A stretch of DNA of 64,000 nt. It comes from CALDSL01 sp039810245 (GTDB taxonomy: Bacteria; Chloroflexota; Anaerolineae; Anaerolineales; Anaerolineaceae). The DNA is taken from contig JBDHWQ010000020.1 of NCBI GenBank assembly GCA_039810245.1, forward strand, positions 10,137 through 74,136, given 5' to 3'. Each line of letters starts with the position of its first letter. Position 1 is the first letter of the stretch. This document shows positions 49,676-57,986 of this stretch, piece after piece. A model generated the notes under the pieces. The model was given only the letters and a program-made list of their open reading frames with translations, was not told where the DNA came from and did not search any database. The position numbers and the translations under genes are program-made.

Positions 49676-51226
49676 TCAGGTCAGAAAATGGGTGATGGCT
49701 TCAATATCGTCAGGCATCAGTAATGGGTGGACCTGAATCACCTTGCCATTCCCGCTGAACTGCCTGGGCAGCGGAACGGTAGTGAGTACCAGGTCGGCGC
49801 TGTTGATGAGCGCGGGGGTAAGGTCGCGCAGCGATGTGACCTGGAGCGCATTGAGATATGGAAAGCGCGCGTTAAGTCGCGCCACCAGTAGTTGCGCGGT
49901 GGCCATGCCACTCGGGCAAACAACGATGATGCGCTCAAAACGGTAGGTGCGGTTGCGAATATAGGCCGCGTGCAGCAGCGCAACCAGGTTATTCACCTCG
50001 CTGCGCGGCAGCATCACGCCGGTGTGTTCCTGCGTGCGCCGCGCGATATCCGCGGCGATCTTTACTTCCGGCCCGGGCTGATCGGGCAGGGAAACGGTGT
50101 TGAGCTCGGCCGGGAACCACAGGTGAAAGCGCTGGCGGAACAGGGCGGGTACCAGGCTGTTATATAGGCCACTCTCCAGTGTGGTGTCGTGCTTCATCTT
50201 GGCAATGCCGTACGTCTGGCTGATCGTGTCCATCAGCTCGGCCATCAACACCGAAAAGGCTTCATCCATGCTGGGCTGCCCGGGCAGCACCTCGCTGCGT
50301 GGCGCGGCCAGCATTTCGGTGGCAATCCAGGCAATATTGGCCGGCGTCCAGGGCAGCAGCAGCTCTCGGCGCAGACGTTTGGCCACGTATTCGGCCACCG
50401 GCCACATACTGGTGTTTTGCAGCCATTCCAACTGTTCGGGCGGCATTTCCAGCATGTGCCCGCCTTCCAGGCGATGCGCGATAATCTCAAACATGAGCGC
50501 CAGGTGCAGCACGGCGTCATCAGTAAAGCGCCCGCTGATCTGCTCCTCGGCCTTCGCAACCAGGTTGATCGTCCGCCGCAGTTGGATGGCAGCAATAAAC
50601 CGGCGCACCGCTTCGACCAGCGGAAGTAATGCCGCGTCGCTTTCCAGGTGGAACACCAGGCCATCCGCGTGGGTGATGCTGGTAACCGGATCACTGCTGA
50701 AGGGTGTCTCACGCCACAGCACTCTGGCCAACGCTCGCTGGCACTCCGGCTCCGGGCAGCGCACCTGCACGCCGAAGTTCGGGCGGCGCACCAGGTCAAT
50801 TCCCTGCGCTTGCAGCCAGGCCTGTATTTCGTCGAGATCCTTGAGCAGCGTCACGCGCGAAACCTGGGCCATCTGCTCCAGTTGAGAAACGATCACAGGC
50901 TCCTGGGCAGTGAGAAGGAACAACGCCAGCAATTGCTGGCGCTGGCTGACTGATAAAACAATATGCAGGAGCTCAGGGTTGCCGCTGACTTCTTTGAGCA
51001 GTGAGCGCACCATCTCGTCCGGAATTTCGTGCCCAAACCCGGCGCCCGGGATAATCATCAAGTCTTGTTGGTGCAGGTTCAACCATGTGCGTACACCCTT
51101 GATGCAGTACTTCACCTGGCGCGGTGTGATCTGCAGGCGGCGGGCCACTTCCGCCGACCCAATGGGCCGGTTCGCCTCGAGAATGATTTTTAATATGTCT
51201 CTTTGGCGAGTGGTGAGGGTGATCAC
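49676..51226 (-). CDS. PRD-domain transcriptional regulator (MtlR/LicR type)
   Basis: The 516-residue protein starts with an HTH (TLTTRQRDILKIILEANRPI, GSAEVARRLQITPRQVKYCI) and a second helix-turn-helix at about 100-140. Two PRD domains follow (about 190-400), whose histidines are phosphorylated by the PTS (IAHRLEGGHML, KMKHDTTL). A GatB-like EIIB domain at 420-505 has the cysteine in IVVCPSGMATAQLL. The C-terminal EIIA found in full MtlR is missing. It would activate the downstream operon according to sugar supply and general PTS phosphorylation. It sits at the head of the operon. Confidence 0.9.
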   Translation of the reverse strand: MITLTTRQRDILKIILEANRPIGSAEVARRLQITPRQVKYCIKGVRTWLNLHQQDLMIIPGAGFGHEIPDEMVRSLLKEVSGNPELLHIVLSVSQRQQLLALFLLTAQEPVIVSQLEQMAQVSRVTLLKDLDEIQAWLQAQGIDLVRRPNFGVQVRCPEPECQRALARVLWRETPFSSDPVTSITHADGLVFHLESDAALLPLVEAVRRFIAAIQLRRTINLVAKAEEQISGRFTDDAVLHLALMFEIIAHRLEGGHMLEMPPEQLEWLQNTSMWPVAEYVAKRLRRELLLPWTPANIAWIATEMLAAPRSEVLPGQPSMDEAFSVLMAELMDTISQTYGIAKMKHDTTLESGLYNSLVPALFRQRFHLWFPAELNTVSLPDQPGPEVKIAADIARRTQEHTGVMLPRSEVNNLVALLHAAYIRNRTYRFERIIVVCPSGMATAQLLVARLNARFPYLNALQVTSLRDLTPALINSADLVLTTVPLPRQFSGNGKVIQVHPLLMPDDIEAITHFLT

Positions 51227-51442
51227 GGGGAAATCTTCCTTTTTTCCAGGCGAGGCTTTTCCGCGATGCTATGTATTCCATTGTAAAGACAAAAAACTTG
51301 CCTGCACGTTGAAGTAAAGTATGTTTTCTACGCGATAGGATGACAATAATTAACTATTGAGAAGCTGCGATAGATGAATTATAGCACGCGGGCATGTATG
51401 TTGTTCAGACAACTATAAAGGAATAACTGGAGACGAAAAACA
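51227..51442 (-). promoter_or_regulatory. AT-rich region upstream of the PRD regulator with -10 box
   Basis: The complement of 51378-51383 is TATAAT, about 150 bases before the regulator start. A closer TACAAT also occurs near 51282. The region is markedly AT-rich compared with neighbours and has no gene. Confidence 0.45.
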
Positions 51443-51469
51443 ACGGCGGGGCCATTCAGACCCCGCCGT
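51443..51469 (-). terminator. Terminator of the BNR/MoaD operon
   Basis: ACGGCGGGG (51443-51451) pairs with CCCCGCCGT (51461-51469). Read leftward the stem is followed by TGTTTTTC. Confidence 0.85.
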
Positions 51470-51472
51470 GTA

Positions 51473-51730
51473 CTACCCACCGCTCAGCGCGCCGATAATG
51501 CGCACCGTATCACCGGGGCGCAAAGGCTGGTCGAGGGTTTGCGCCGTGTCCATATTGACAAAGATGCGGATGTGCTCGCGGATGGCGTCCTGCTCATTCA
51601 CCATGCGGAAACGGATGCCGGGGAACTGCCGGTCCAGGTCGCGCAGCAGGTCGTCCAGCGTGCCGCCATCCGCCTGCACCTCGGCAACGCGCGTGTACGA
51701 GCGCAGTTGGGTGGGGATGATCACCCTCAT
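51473..51730 (-). CDS. MoaD/ThiS-family ubiquitin-like sulphur carrier protein
   Basis: The 85-residue protein has the beta-grasp sequence pattern of MoaD and ends GALSGG, so a C-terminal Gly-Gly that can be adenylated and thiocarboxylated is exposed. The middle LDDLLRDLDRQFPGIRFRMV and the tail RPGDTVRIIGALSGG fit the family. It overlaps the BNR-repeat gene by four bases. No molybdopterin synthase or ThiF-like activating enzyme is nearby, so a role in molybdopterin is not given by context. Such carriers are also used in other sulphur transfers. Confidence 0.85.
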   Translation of the reverse strand: MRVIIPTQLRSYTRVAEVQADGGTLDDLLRDLDRQFPGIRFRMVNEQDAIREHIRIFVNMDTAQTLDQPLRPGDTVRIIGALSGG

Positions 51731-52860
51731 GGCGCCGCCACCTCGACGGAATAGATTTCGGGCAGGCCATCCGCCAGCATGCGCCAGTGCTGGCCTTCAT
51801 CCTGGCTGGCCCACACCTGGCCGGCGGTGGTTCCCAGGTACAGTCCCAGCGGCTGCGCCCCGTCACAGGTCATGGCCTGGCGTTTGACGGTGTAATACGC
51901 GTGTTGGTGTGGAAAACCTTCGTCCAGCCGCGTCCACGAAGCGCCGCCATCCTGCGTGCGGTACACGGCAGGCTTGCCGCCCGGGCTGGTGCGCGGCCAG
52001 ATATCGGTGCCATCCATGGGGAACACCCAGGCGGTGTTCGGGTCGCGCGGGTGCACCACCATCGGGAAACCAATATCACCCACCTCAGCCGGCATGGACG
52101 CGCCGATGTGCTCCCAGCAGGCTTTGTCGCGGTCCATGCGGTAAATTCCCACGTGCGTCTGCATGTACAGCCGGTCAGGCTGGGCCGGGTGGATGCGCAC
52201 GCAGTGCGGATCGTGGCCAAATTCAGCCTCAGGATCGGGCAGGAAGTAGGAAACGATCCCGCGGTTGAGCGGCTGCCAGCTTTCGCCCTGATCGGTGGTC
52301 TCAAACACCCCGCCGGCGGAGATGCCGATGTACATGTGACGCGGGTCGCGCGGGTCAATCTGGATCGAGTGCAGCGTGTTGCCGCCCGGGATCTCAAACG
52401 GCTCGCCGATGCCGGCCCATTCGCGGCGCATGGGATGCTGGTTAAAGCCATCCACGCCGCGCCAGGTATCGCCGCCGTCATCTGAGCGGAACAGCGCCGG
52501 CGGGCTGGTGCCCGCGAACCACACTTCCGGCTGGCTGGCATGCCCCGGCTGCAGCCAGAAGGTATGCCGCACGGTTTCTCCGCCCTCTACTTTGGGGAAG
52601 GCCGGCGGCGCGCCAGCTTCGGTCCACGTCTGGCCGAAATCGCGCGAGCGGTAGATGGTGGGCCCCAGGTGGCCGGGGTGCGCGGCCATCAGCAGCGTGC
52701 GGCCGTCACGCGGGTCCAGCACCATGTGGTTGACCGCCGCGCCAAGCAGGAATGGCCCGCTCACCGCCCAGGGCGCGGCCGGTTCGCTATTGCGCAGGAT
52801 GAACGCGCCTTTGCGCGTGCCGATCAACAGGGTTACAGGGACGCGAGCAGGTTCTTCCAT
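51727..52860 (-). CDS. BNR/sortilin-type beta-propeller protein
   Basis: The 377-residue protein is a chain of beta-propeller blades with Asp-box motifs: SRDFGQTWTEAG, SDDGGDTWRGV, TTDQGESWQPL, TQDGGASWTRL and SQDEGQHWRML. The start IGTRKGAFIL is typical of sialidase-like BNR proteins found in many bacteria. There is no signal peptide, so it is probably cytoplasmic. Catalytic residues of true sialidases are not evident. ATG 52860 has AGGAGAGG upstream and a strong promoter at 52900-52928; the longer frame to 53010 runs across that promoter and a terminator. It is coupled to the MoaD-like gene. Confidence 0.85.
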   Translation of the reverse strand: MEEPARVPVTLLIGTRKGAFILRNSEPAAPWAVSGPFLLGAAVNHMVLDPRDGRTLLMAAHPGHLGPTIYRSRDFGQTWTEAGAPPAFPKVEGGETVRHTFWLQPGHASQPEVWFAGTSPPALFRSDDGGDTWRGVDGFNQHPMRREWAGIGEPFEIPGGNTLHSIQIDPRDPRHMYIGISAGGVFETTDQGESWQPLNRGIVSYFLPDPEAEFGHDPHCVRIHPAQPDRLYMQTHVGIYRMDRDKACWEHIGASMPAEVGDIGFPMVVHPRDPNTAWVFPMDGTDIWPRTSPGGKPAVYRTQDGGASWTRLDEGFPHQHAYYTVKRQAMTCDGAQPLGLYLGTTAGQVWASQDEGQHWRMLADGLPEIYSVEVAAP

Positions 52861-52899
52861 AAGCCTCTCCTGGGATAAATACGGATATTGTTGATAGTC

Positions 52900-52928
52900 A
52901 TTATATAGATATTTTGTTCGCGTTTCAA
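52900..52928 (-). promoter_or_regulatory. Promoter of the BNR/MoaD operon
   Basis: On the minus strand TTGAAA (complement of 52923-52928) and TATAAT (complement of 52900-52905) are exactly 17 bases apart, about 40 bases before the ATG. This is one of the best promoter matches in the window. Confidence 0.8.
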
Positions 52929-52956
52929 GCAGGAAAATAATTGGATTATTTTTTGC

Positions 52957-52983
52957 AAAAATGCGCCTTTTCGGCGCATTTTT
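52957..52983 (-). terminator. Terminator of the ornithine operon
   Basis: AAAAATGCGCC (52957-52967) pairs with GGCGCATTTTT (52973-52983) just after the orr stop. On the minus strand the stem runs into T-rich sequence. Confidence 0.85.
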
Positions 52984-53013
52984 GAGGAAATTTTTGCAAA
53001 AAATTTTCAAGTT

Positions 53014-54081
53014 TTATCGCACCACTTTTTCCACGTAGGGCGAGGTGCTGGCGGCCAGCAGCGCGCCATAGCCCGGGTAGAAGGCCACTTCGTCGCCCAC
53101 GCGCAGCGACGTTTGCGCTTCTTCCACGTCCAGCACCAGGTGATCGCTGCTGCCGCCCAGCACGATGATGCCCGGATCTTCCGGGGTGACGCCGTCTACC
53201 ACCACGTCCTGCCGGCCGATGTTGCAGATGGCGCGGCGGCGCACGCCGCGATCTACAAACTCGGTCTCGCCGCCGAAGGCGTCCTGCCCGCGCGCGCCGA
53301 TGGGGATGGACGGCTTGCGCTCCACCTCAATCACCTCGGCCACCACGCGGAACGTGTCCTGCCGCGTGCCCGGCCAGGGCGAGCGGTCGAGCACATTGCG
53401 CCCCAGCAAAATCGACTCACCCAGCCGGAAGTGGTTGATCGCTTTAGGCATTTTGCCGCTGGCCAGCAGCGGCAGGTTGGCGCTGTTGCCGCCCGAGAGC
53501 AAGTCCAGCGCAAGCCCGCTGGCAGCGCGGCACGCGTCGCGTACTTCGATCAGCCGGCGCATGTTGTCTTCGCTGGGGATCACCCCGCCGTAGCACGCCA
53601 GGTTGCAGCCCAGGCCGATGATATCCAGGTTAGGCAGCGCCGCGGCAGCGCGCAGCACCTCAGGCGCGCGGTCGGACCAGATGCCTTCGCGCAGGTCGCC
53701 CACGTCGATCATAAAGATCACCTGGTGGCGCGTGCCGGCTGCACCCGCCGCGGCCGAAAGCAGGGCCGCGGTTTGATAGGACGAATTGAGCGAGCAGTCC
53801 GCCCAGCGCACCACGTCCGCGGCCTGGCTGGGCGCCGGCAGCCGCAGCAGCAGCCGCGGCAGGCGCACGCCCTGCTGCTGGATGGCGCGTAGGTTCTGGG
53901 TGCGCGAATCAGCGATCCAATCCGCCCCGCCCGCCGCCAGCGCCTCAACCACCGCCGGGTGCGCCGCGATGACCTTGGATACGCACGCCACCTGCGCGCC
54001 GTGCGCGCGGCACAGGGCGATGACGCTGCGCGCGTTCTCGATGATGCGGTCGGGGTAGATTTCTAATCGTGGAGTAGCCAT
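53014..54081 (-). CDS. orr: Ornithine racemase, alanine-racemase fold
   Basis: This 355-residue PLP enzyme has the alanine-racemase N-terminal barrel. The Schiff-base lysine is Lys36 in VACVSKVIAAHP; SGGNSANLP binds phosphate and the C-terminal beta domain follows. Family members include ornithine racemase (Orr) and other basic-amino-acid racemases. Its place after oraE, oraS and the reactivase makes L- to D-ornithine conversion the likely reaction, because the aminomutase uses D-ornithine. AAAGGAC lies before ATG 54081. A C-rich inverted element separates it from the reactivase gene; a terminator follows. Confidence 0.88.
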   Translation of the reverse strand: MATPRLEIYPDRIIENARSVIALCRAHGAQVACVSKVIAAHPAVVEALAAGGADWIADSRTQNLRAIQQQGVRLPRLLLRLPAPSQAADVVRWADCSLNSSYQTAALLSAAAGAAGTRHQVIFMIDVGDLREGIWSDRAPEVLRAAAALPNLDIIGLGCNLACYGGVIPSEDNMRRLIEVRDACRAASGLALDLLSGGNSANLPLLASGKMPKAINHFRLGESILLGRNVLDRSPWPGTRQDTFRVVAEVIEVERKPSIPIGARGQDAFGGETEFVDRGVRRRAICNIGRQDVVVDGVTPEDPGIIVLGGSSDHLVLDVEEAQTSLRVGDEVAFYPGYGALLAASTSPYVEKVVR

Positions 54082-54118
54082 ACGCGGTCCTTTTCCATTC
54101 TTTGTATTCATGAGGGTT

Positions 54119-54231
54119 GAGAACCTGACCCCCGCGGAGCGAAGACTATTCGCAGCCGGAGAAGCTCTCCGCTTCCCACCGTTTGGGGCGGGCCGCCGGC
54201 CCGGACGGGGGGTTGAGGGGGTTAGGTTCTC
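54119..54231. repeat. 113-bp element with inverted ends inside the ornithine operon
   Basis: The ends are 15-base imperfect inverted repeats, GAGAACCTGACCCCC (54119-54133) and GGGGGTTAGGTTCTC (54217-54231), with one mismatch. The inner part holds no gene. It lies between the reactivase and orr genes. A miniature mobile element or a long RNA hairpin is possible. Confidence 0.6.
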
Positions 54232-54261
54232 CCCACAACCGTAAACACCCCCAAAAAAACA

Positions 54262-55611
54262 TCAAGCCATCTCCCGCTCCACCCAGGCGGCGAAGGTCTT
54301 TTTCACCGCTTCGGGGTAAGCCTGGGCCAGCGTGCCCAGCGCGGAGAAACGGTAATCGCAGTCCATCAGGATGCGCACCTCGGGGGTGGGCAGCAGGTAC
54401 TTGCCCGCCCCGGTGCAGACCCCGCGCAGAATTTCCTCGCCACCTTCCACGCGGGTCAGCGCCCCGCCGGTGCCGATCACCCAACGCACGGCAGTCAGGT
54501 CTTTGCCTTTGACGATCTGCTTCTTGCCGGTGGGCGTGTACAGGTCGGTCACCACGCCGGCATGGCGGCGGATGCCGGTCTCTACCGCGCGGGCGCACAG
54601 CCAGTGGGTCAGCGCCTTCTGCGCCTCGGTGTGCGGCATGGCGTCCAGGTCAGCCATGCGCGCTTCCCATTGCGGGTCGCCGGCCAGCTCGACGATGTTA
54701 CGCGCGTTGACGTATACGCCCAGGTCGCCTTCGACGGTGCGCTTGGCGCGCGGCTCAGGCTCGATGCTGCGCGAGGCCCACTCCATGCTGCCGGCAGTAA
54801 CACTGTGGATGTCGGTGGTGGCGCCGCCCACGTCGAACACCAGGCAGTCGCCCAGCACCTCGGCGAACAGCTCGGCGCCCAGCAGCACCGCGCCGGGCGT
54901 GGGCAGGATGCTCCAACTGCTCAGTTCGGCCAGCCGCGCCATGCCCGGCGCGTGGATGATGTGGCGGTTGAACATCTCGTGGATCAGCCGGCGCACCGGC
55001 TCGATATTGAGCACGTCCACGTCCGGGAAGACGTTATCCGCCAGCATCACCTCGATGCCCGCGGCCTCAAACAGGCGCTGGATGGGCTTGCGCACCGCCA
55101 CGTTACCGGCGTAGATCACCGGTACGGCCAGCCGCAGCGAAGCGATCATCTCGGCGTTGCGCAGGATGATGTTCTTCTCGCCAAAGTCGACCCCACCCGC
55201 CAGCAGGATGATATTGGGGCGGATATCGGCGATCTCTTCCAGCTCGAAGTCACTCAGCCGCCCGGCAGTGACCATTTTGACGATCCCACCCGCGCCCAGC
55301 GCGGCCTCGCGCGCCGCGCGCGCCGTCATCGACTGGGTCAGCCCGTGCACGGTCATGCGCAGCCCGCCCGCCGCCGAACTGTTGACGAACACTTCGGGGT
55401 CTTTGGCCAGGCAGCCGCGCGCGCACATATCGTGGATGGCCGCGTCCACGCCGATGCCCACATCGCCCTGCGCCACGCTGGTGGGGGCAAAGCCCTGCAA
55501 TGCGTGCACAAAGCCGCCGTCCGCGCCACGCCGGAATCCGTTGGCCTTGGTAATGGTGGAGCCCACTTCCAGGGTGAGGATGTCTACCGGTTGAGAAGGG
55601 TCGTCAATCAT
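54262..55611 (-). CDS. MutL/GlmL-type reactivase-like ATPase for B12 aminomutase
   Basis: The 449-residue protein has the ASKHA nucleotide-binding fold: the phosphate-1 loop TLEVGSTITKANGF and phosphate-2 loop CLVFDVGGATTDIHSV. The family name MutL/GlmL comes from the gene next to glutamate mutase, where it is thought to repair or reload damaged B12. Here it lies between oraE and orr, so it likely serves ornithine aminomutase. It is not the DNA-repair MutL. The gene follows oraE after 164 bases that hold two C-rich hairpins, and starts MIDDPSQPVDILTLEVGST. Confidence 0.88.
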   Translation of the reverse strand: MIDDPSQPVDILTLEVGSTITKANGFRRGADGGFVHALQGFAPTSVAQGDVGIGVDAAIHDMCARGCLAKDPEVFVNSSAAGGLRMTVHGLTQSMTARAAREAALGAGGIVKMVTAGRLSDFELEEIADIRPNIILLAGGVDFGEKNIILRNAEMIASLRLAVPVIYAGNVAVRKPIQRLFEAAGIEVMLADNVFPDVDVLNIEPVRRLIHEMFNRHIIHAPGMARLAELSSWSILPTPGAVLLGAELFAEVLGDCLVFDVGGATTDIHSVTAGSMEWASRSIEPEPRAKRTVEGDLGVYVNARNIVELAGDPQWEARMADLDAMPHTEAQKALTHWLCARAVETGIRRHAGVVTDLYTPTGKKQIVKGKDLTAVRWVIGTGGALTRVEGGEEILRGVCTGAGKYLLPTPEVRILMDCDYRFSALGTLAQAYPEAVKKTFAAWVEREMA

Positions 55612-55626
55612 GCTTGCTTCCTAACC

Positions 55627-55662
55627 TCTCCCCAAATCGCTGAAGAGCGCGATTTGGGGAGA
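55627..55662. repeat. Hairpin element with 8-base loop, copy 2 (AAATCGC variant)
   Basis: TCTCCCCAAATCGC (55627-55640) and GCGATTTGGGGAGA (55649-55662) are perfect 14-base arms with an 8-base loop. It lies in the oraE-reactivase gap. Confidence 0.75.
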
Positions 55663-55724
55663 TTGAGGGGTGTATTCTCTTGACAGCATACGATACAAAC
55701 ACACCCGCGCTCACCCCCCTCCAT

Positions 55725-55758
55725 CTCCCCCCAAAAGGAAGAACTCTTTTGGGGGGAG
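55725..55758. repeat. C-rich hairpin element with 8-base loop, copy 3
   Basis: CTCCCCCCAAAAG (55725-55737) and CTTTTGGGGGGAG (55746-55758) are perfect 13-base arms around 8 bases. CTCACCCCCCTCCAT precedes it, matching copy 1 at 7576-7607. It ends 18 bases from the oraE stop. Confidence 0.8.
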
Positions 55759-55775
55759 AGCTATTGATGAGGGCG

Positions 55776-57986
55776 TTACTCCACCATCCCCTTACTGCGG
55801 AAGGCTTTCACCATCGCGTCGACCACGTGGATGCCCTTGGTGCCACGGCCGAAGGTCGCGTCCAGGCCGGTCTCGGCCGCCATCTGGCGGTTGACCTGCG
55901 TGCCGCCGGCGATCAGCACCACGCGCTCGCGGATGCCTTTCTCCTGGCACAGCTCGGCCAGCTTGCGCATCTGCGTGCGGTGCACGTCGTTATGGCTGAT
56001 GATGGTCGAGATCAGGATGCCCTGCGCGCCGGTCTCGATGGCGGCGTCCACCAGCTTACCCAGCGGCACGGACGTGCCCAGGTAGTGATATTTGACGCCA
56101 TACTTTTCAATGCCGCCGTGCTTGATGTCCAGAATCTCGCGCAGGCCCACGCTGTGCTCGTCTTCGCCCACCGTGGCCGCCACCACCTTGAGGCCCATCT
56201 GCTTCACCGCGGCGCGCAGCTCGTCTTCGGGCAGCATTTCTTCCTTGGGCGGGATCTTCAGCGCGTCCTTGCGAATGTCAAACGCTACCTTACCCTTCAC
56301 TTCCACAAAGCAGCCCTCGGCCGGGTGCAGCACGGTCAGGTTCACCACTTCGGGGTCCTGCAGGCCCATCTTGCGCGCGATCTCCAGCGCCGCCTCGCGC
56401 GCCACCGGCTCGGCTTCGGGCACGGCAAACTGGGTCAGCACCACGCCGTCACCGGCCCATTCCGCCTCGGGGCGGATCAGCCCGCCCTTGCGGTAGGGAT
56501 AGGTGGCTTCCAGGCGCTTGCCGGCCGAGTCTTCGGGGTCTAGCTCGTCAATATAGGCAATTTTTTCCGGCTTGCACAGCGTGCAGCCGTCAATCGGGTC
56601 GCAGGCTTTGGCGCTGCCATCGGGCAGGTGATTCTCGCCGAAATGCGCGCACACCGGGGCCATGTAATCCGCGTCGCGGGTCACGATGCTGTCCGCGCCA
56701 ACCCCACCCCGGCCGTCGCGGGCGATGCCGTCGCCGTTACGTTCGGGGTACTTGCCCGAGTCAACGAAGAAGCCCTGCTCCACCGCGGCAAAGTAGCCGC
56801 CAACTTCGATCACTTCTTCCAGGAAGGCCACCGCGCGTTCCTGCAGGTCGCGCACCATCTCGCCCAGCGGCCCCTGCATGTTGAGCGTCAGCAGCTCCTT
56901 GATGCCATCCAGCGCGGCCCAGGTCTGCTTGACGGTCTGCACGCCGCGGATGTTGTTGTAATGCCAGGGCACGTTGCGGCCCTCATCCGGCGTAATGGTA
57001 GACTGGATGTCGGCGCTGGTCAGCATCGAGATCAGGGTGTCAATCGTGTGCGTGCGCACCGCTTCTTCAATGTCGGCTTCGATGTAGCGCGTGTTCTGCT
57101 GCGCGCGCATCTTGTATTCCGAGAAGAACTGGCGCAGCGCTACGGCGTAAGGCAGGTCGTACCACAGTTTGGGCGCGGGCGGCGCGTCCGGCGGGACGGT
57201 GGACAGGCCGATCAGGTCTTTGGGCATGCCGGCTTTGGCCGAGTAGGCGCAGTTGATGCCGTGCTGCACCATCAGCTCGGGCATCACCAGCCAGCCGGCC
57301 TTGGCGGTGGCGTTGGCGTTATGCGCGCCATCGATCTGGAAGATGCCGGCTTCGGCCATCACGCGCTTGGCTTCGGCGGCGTCGACGAACGAGCGGTACA
57401 TGTTGACGTTGCGGTACAGCACGTTGTACTGCGGGTCCTGGTGCGCGCCGTTGATGCCTTCCTCGGCGAACAGCACCGCCACTTCCGGCCCGGCCACGCC
57501 CGAGACGTAGCTGTGGAAGTTGATCGGGCGGCCGACCTCTTCTTCGATCAGGTCGCAGGCCTTGCGGCTGGCGCGGATCTGCTTGCGGGTGATGGGCACG
57601 CCGCCGGTACCTTCGGGCGTGCCTTCCATCAGACCGTCGATGTGGCTCTGCCCCGTGGTGCGGATGACCATGATGTGATCGGCGCCGTGCCAGGCGGCCA
57701 TGCGCATGCGGCGCAGGTCGTCTTCAAAGCGTCCCGAGGCGATTTCGGTGGTCACCACGCAGTCGGGCTGCGGGTCAATGTGATCGAAGTACTTGGACGC
57801 GGGCAGCCCGATGCTGTTCTTGAGCGGCTCGGACATGTTGCGGTAATGGAAGGGACCCATATCCACGCCGCCGGCGGGTTTCTTACGCCACACCCAGCCC
57901 TTGCGCGCCGGGCGGTAGCTCTCCAGCCCGCTCATGATCTCTTCGATGTCCATCTTGTGCTGCGGGTTAAGGGGTTTGTGGCTCAT
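55776..57986 (-). CDS. oraE: D-ornithine 4,5-aminomutase, large (E) subunit
   Basis: This 736-residue subunit uses adenosylcobalamin and PLP to move the terminal amino group of D-ornithine from C5 to C4, giving (2R,4S)-2,4-diaminopentanoate. The N-terminal barrel (PDCVVTTEIASGRFEDDLRR, HGADHIMVIRTTGQSHIDGL) precedes the B12 Rossmann domain. DEHSVGLREI supplies the axial His611 and Lys622 lies in LDIKHGGIEKYG. Their spacing of 11 equals that of His618 and Lys629 in the Clostridium sticklandii enzyme, so both B12 and PLP sites appear intact. The gene overlaps oraS by four bases. Function is supported by all neighbours. Confidence 0.96.
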   Translation of the reverse strand: MSHKPLNPQHKMDIEEIMSGLESYRPARKGWVWRKKPAGGVDMGPFHYRNMSEPLKNSIGLPASKYFDHIDPQPDCVVTTEIASGRFEDDLRRMRMAAWHGADHIMVIRTTGQSHIDGLMEGTPEGTGGVPITRKQIRASRKACDLIEEEVGRPINFHSYVSGVAGPEVAVLFAEEGINGAHQDPQYNVLYRNVNMYRSFVDAAEAKRVMAEAGIFQIDGAHNANATAKAGWLVMPELMVQHGINCAYSAKAGMPKDLIGLSTVPPDAPPAPKLWYDLPYAVALRQFFSEYKMRAQQNTRYIEADIEEAVRTHTIDTLISMLTSADIQSTITPDEGRNVPWHYNNIRGVQTVKQTWAALDGIKELLTLNMQGPLGEMVRDLQERAVAFLEEVIEVGGYFAAVEQGFFVDSGKYPERNGDGIARDGRGGVGADSIVTRDADYMAPVCAHFGENHLPDGSAKACDPIDGCTLCKPEKIAYIDELDPEDSAGKRLEATYPYRKGGLIRPEAEWAGDGVVLTQFAVPEAEPVAREAALEIARKMGLQDPEVVNLTVLHPAEGCFVEVKGKVAFDIRKDALKIPPKEEMLPEDELRAAVKQMGLKVVAATVGEDEHSVGLREILDIKHGGIEKYGVKYHYLGTSVPLGKLVDAAIETGAQGILISTIISHNDVHRTQMRKLAELCQEKGIRERVVLIAGGTQVNRQMAAETGLDATFGRGTKGIHVVDAMVKAFRSKGMVE

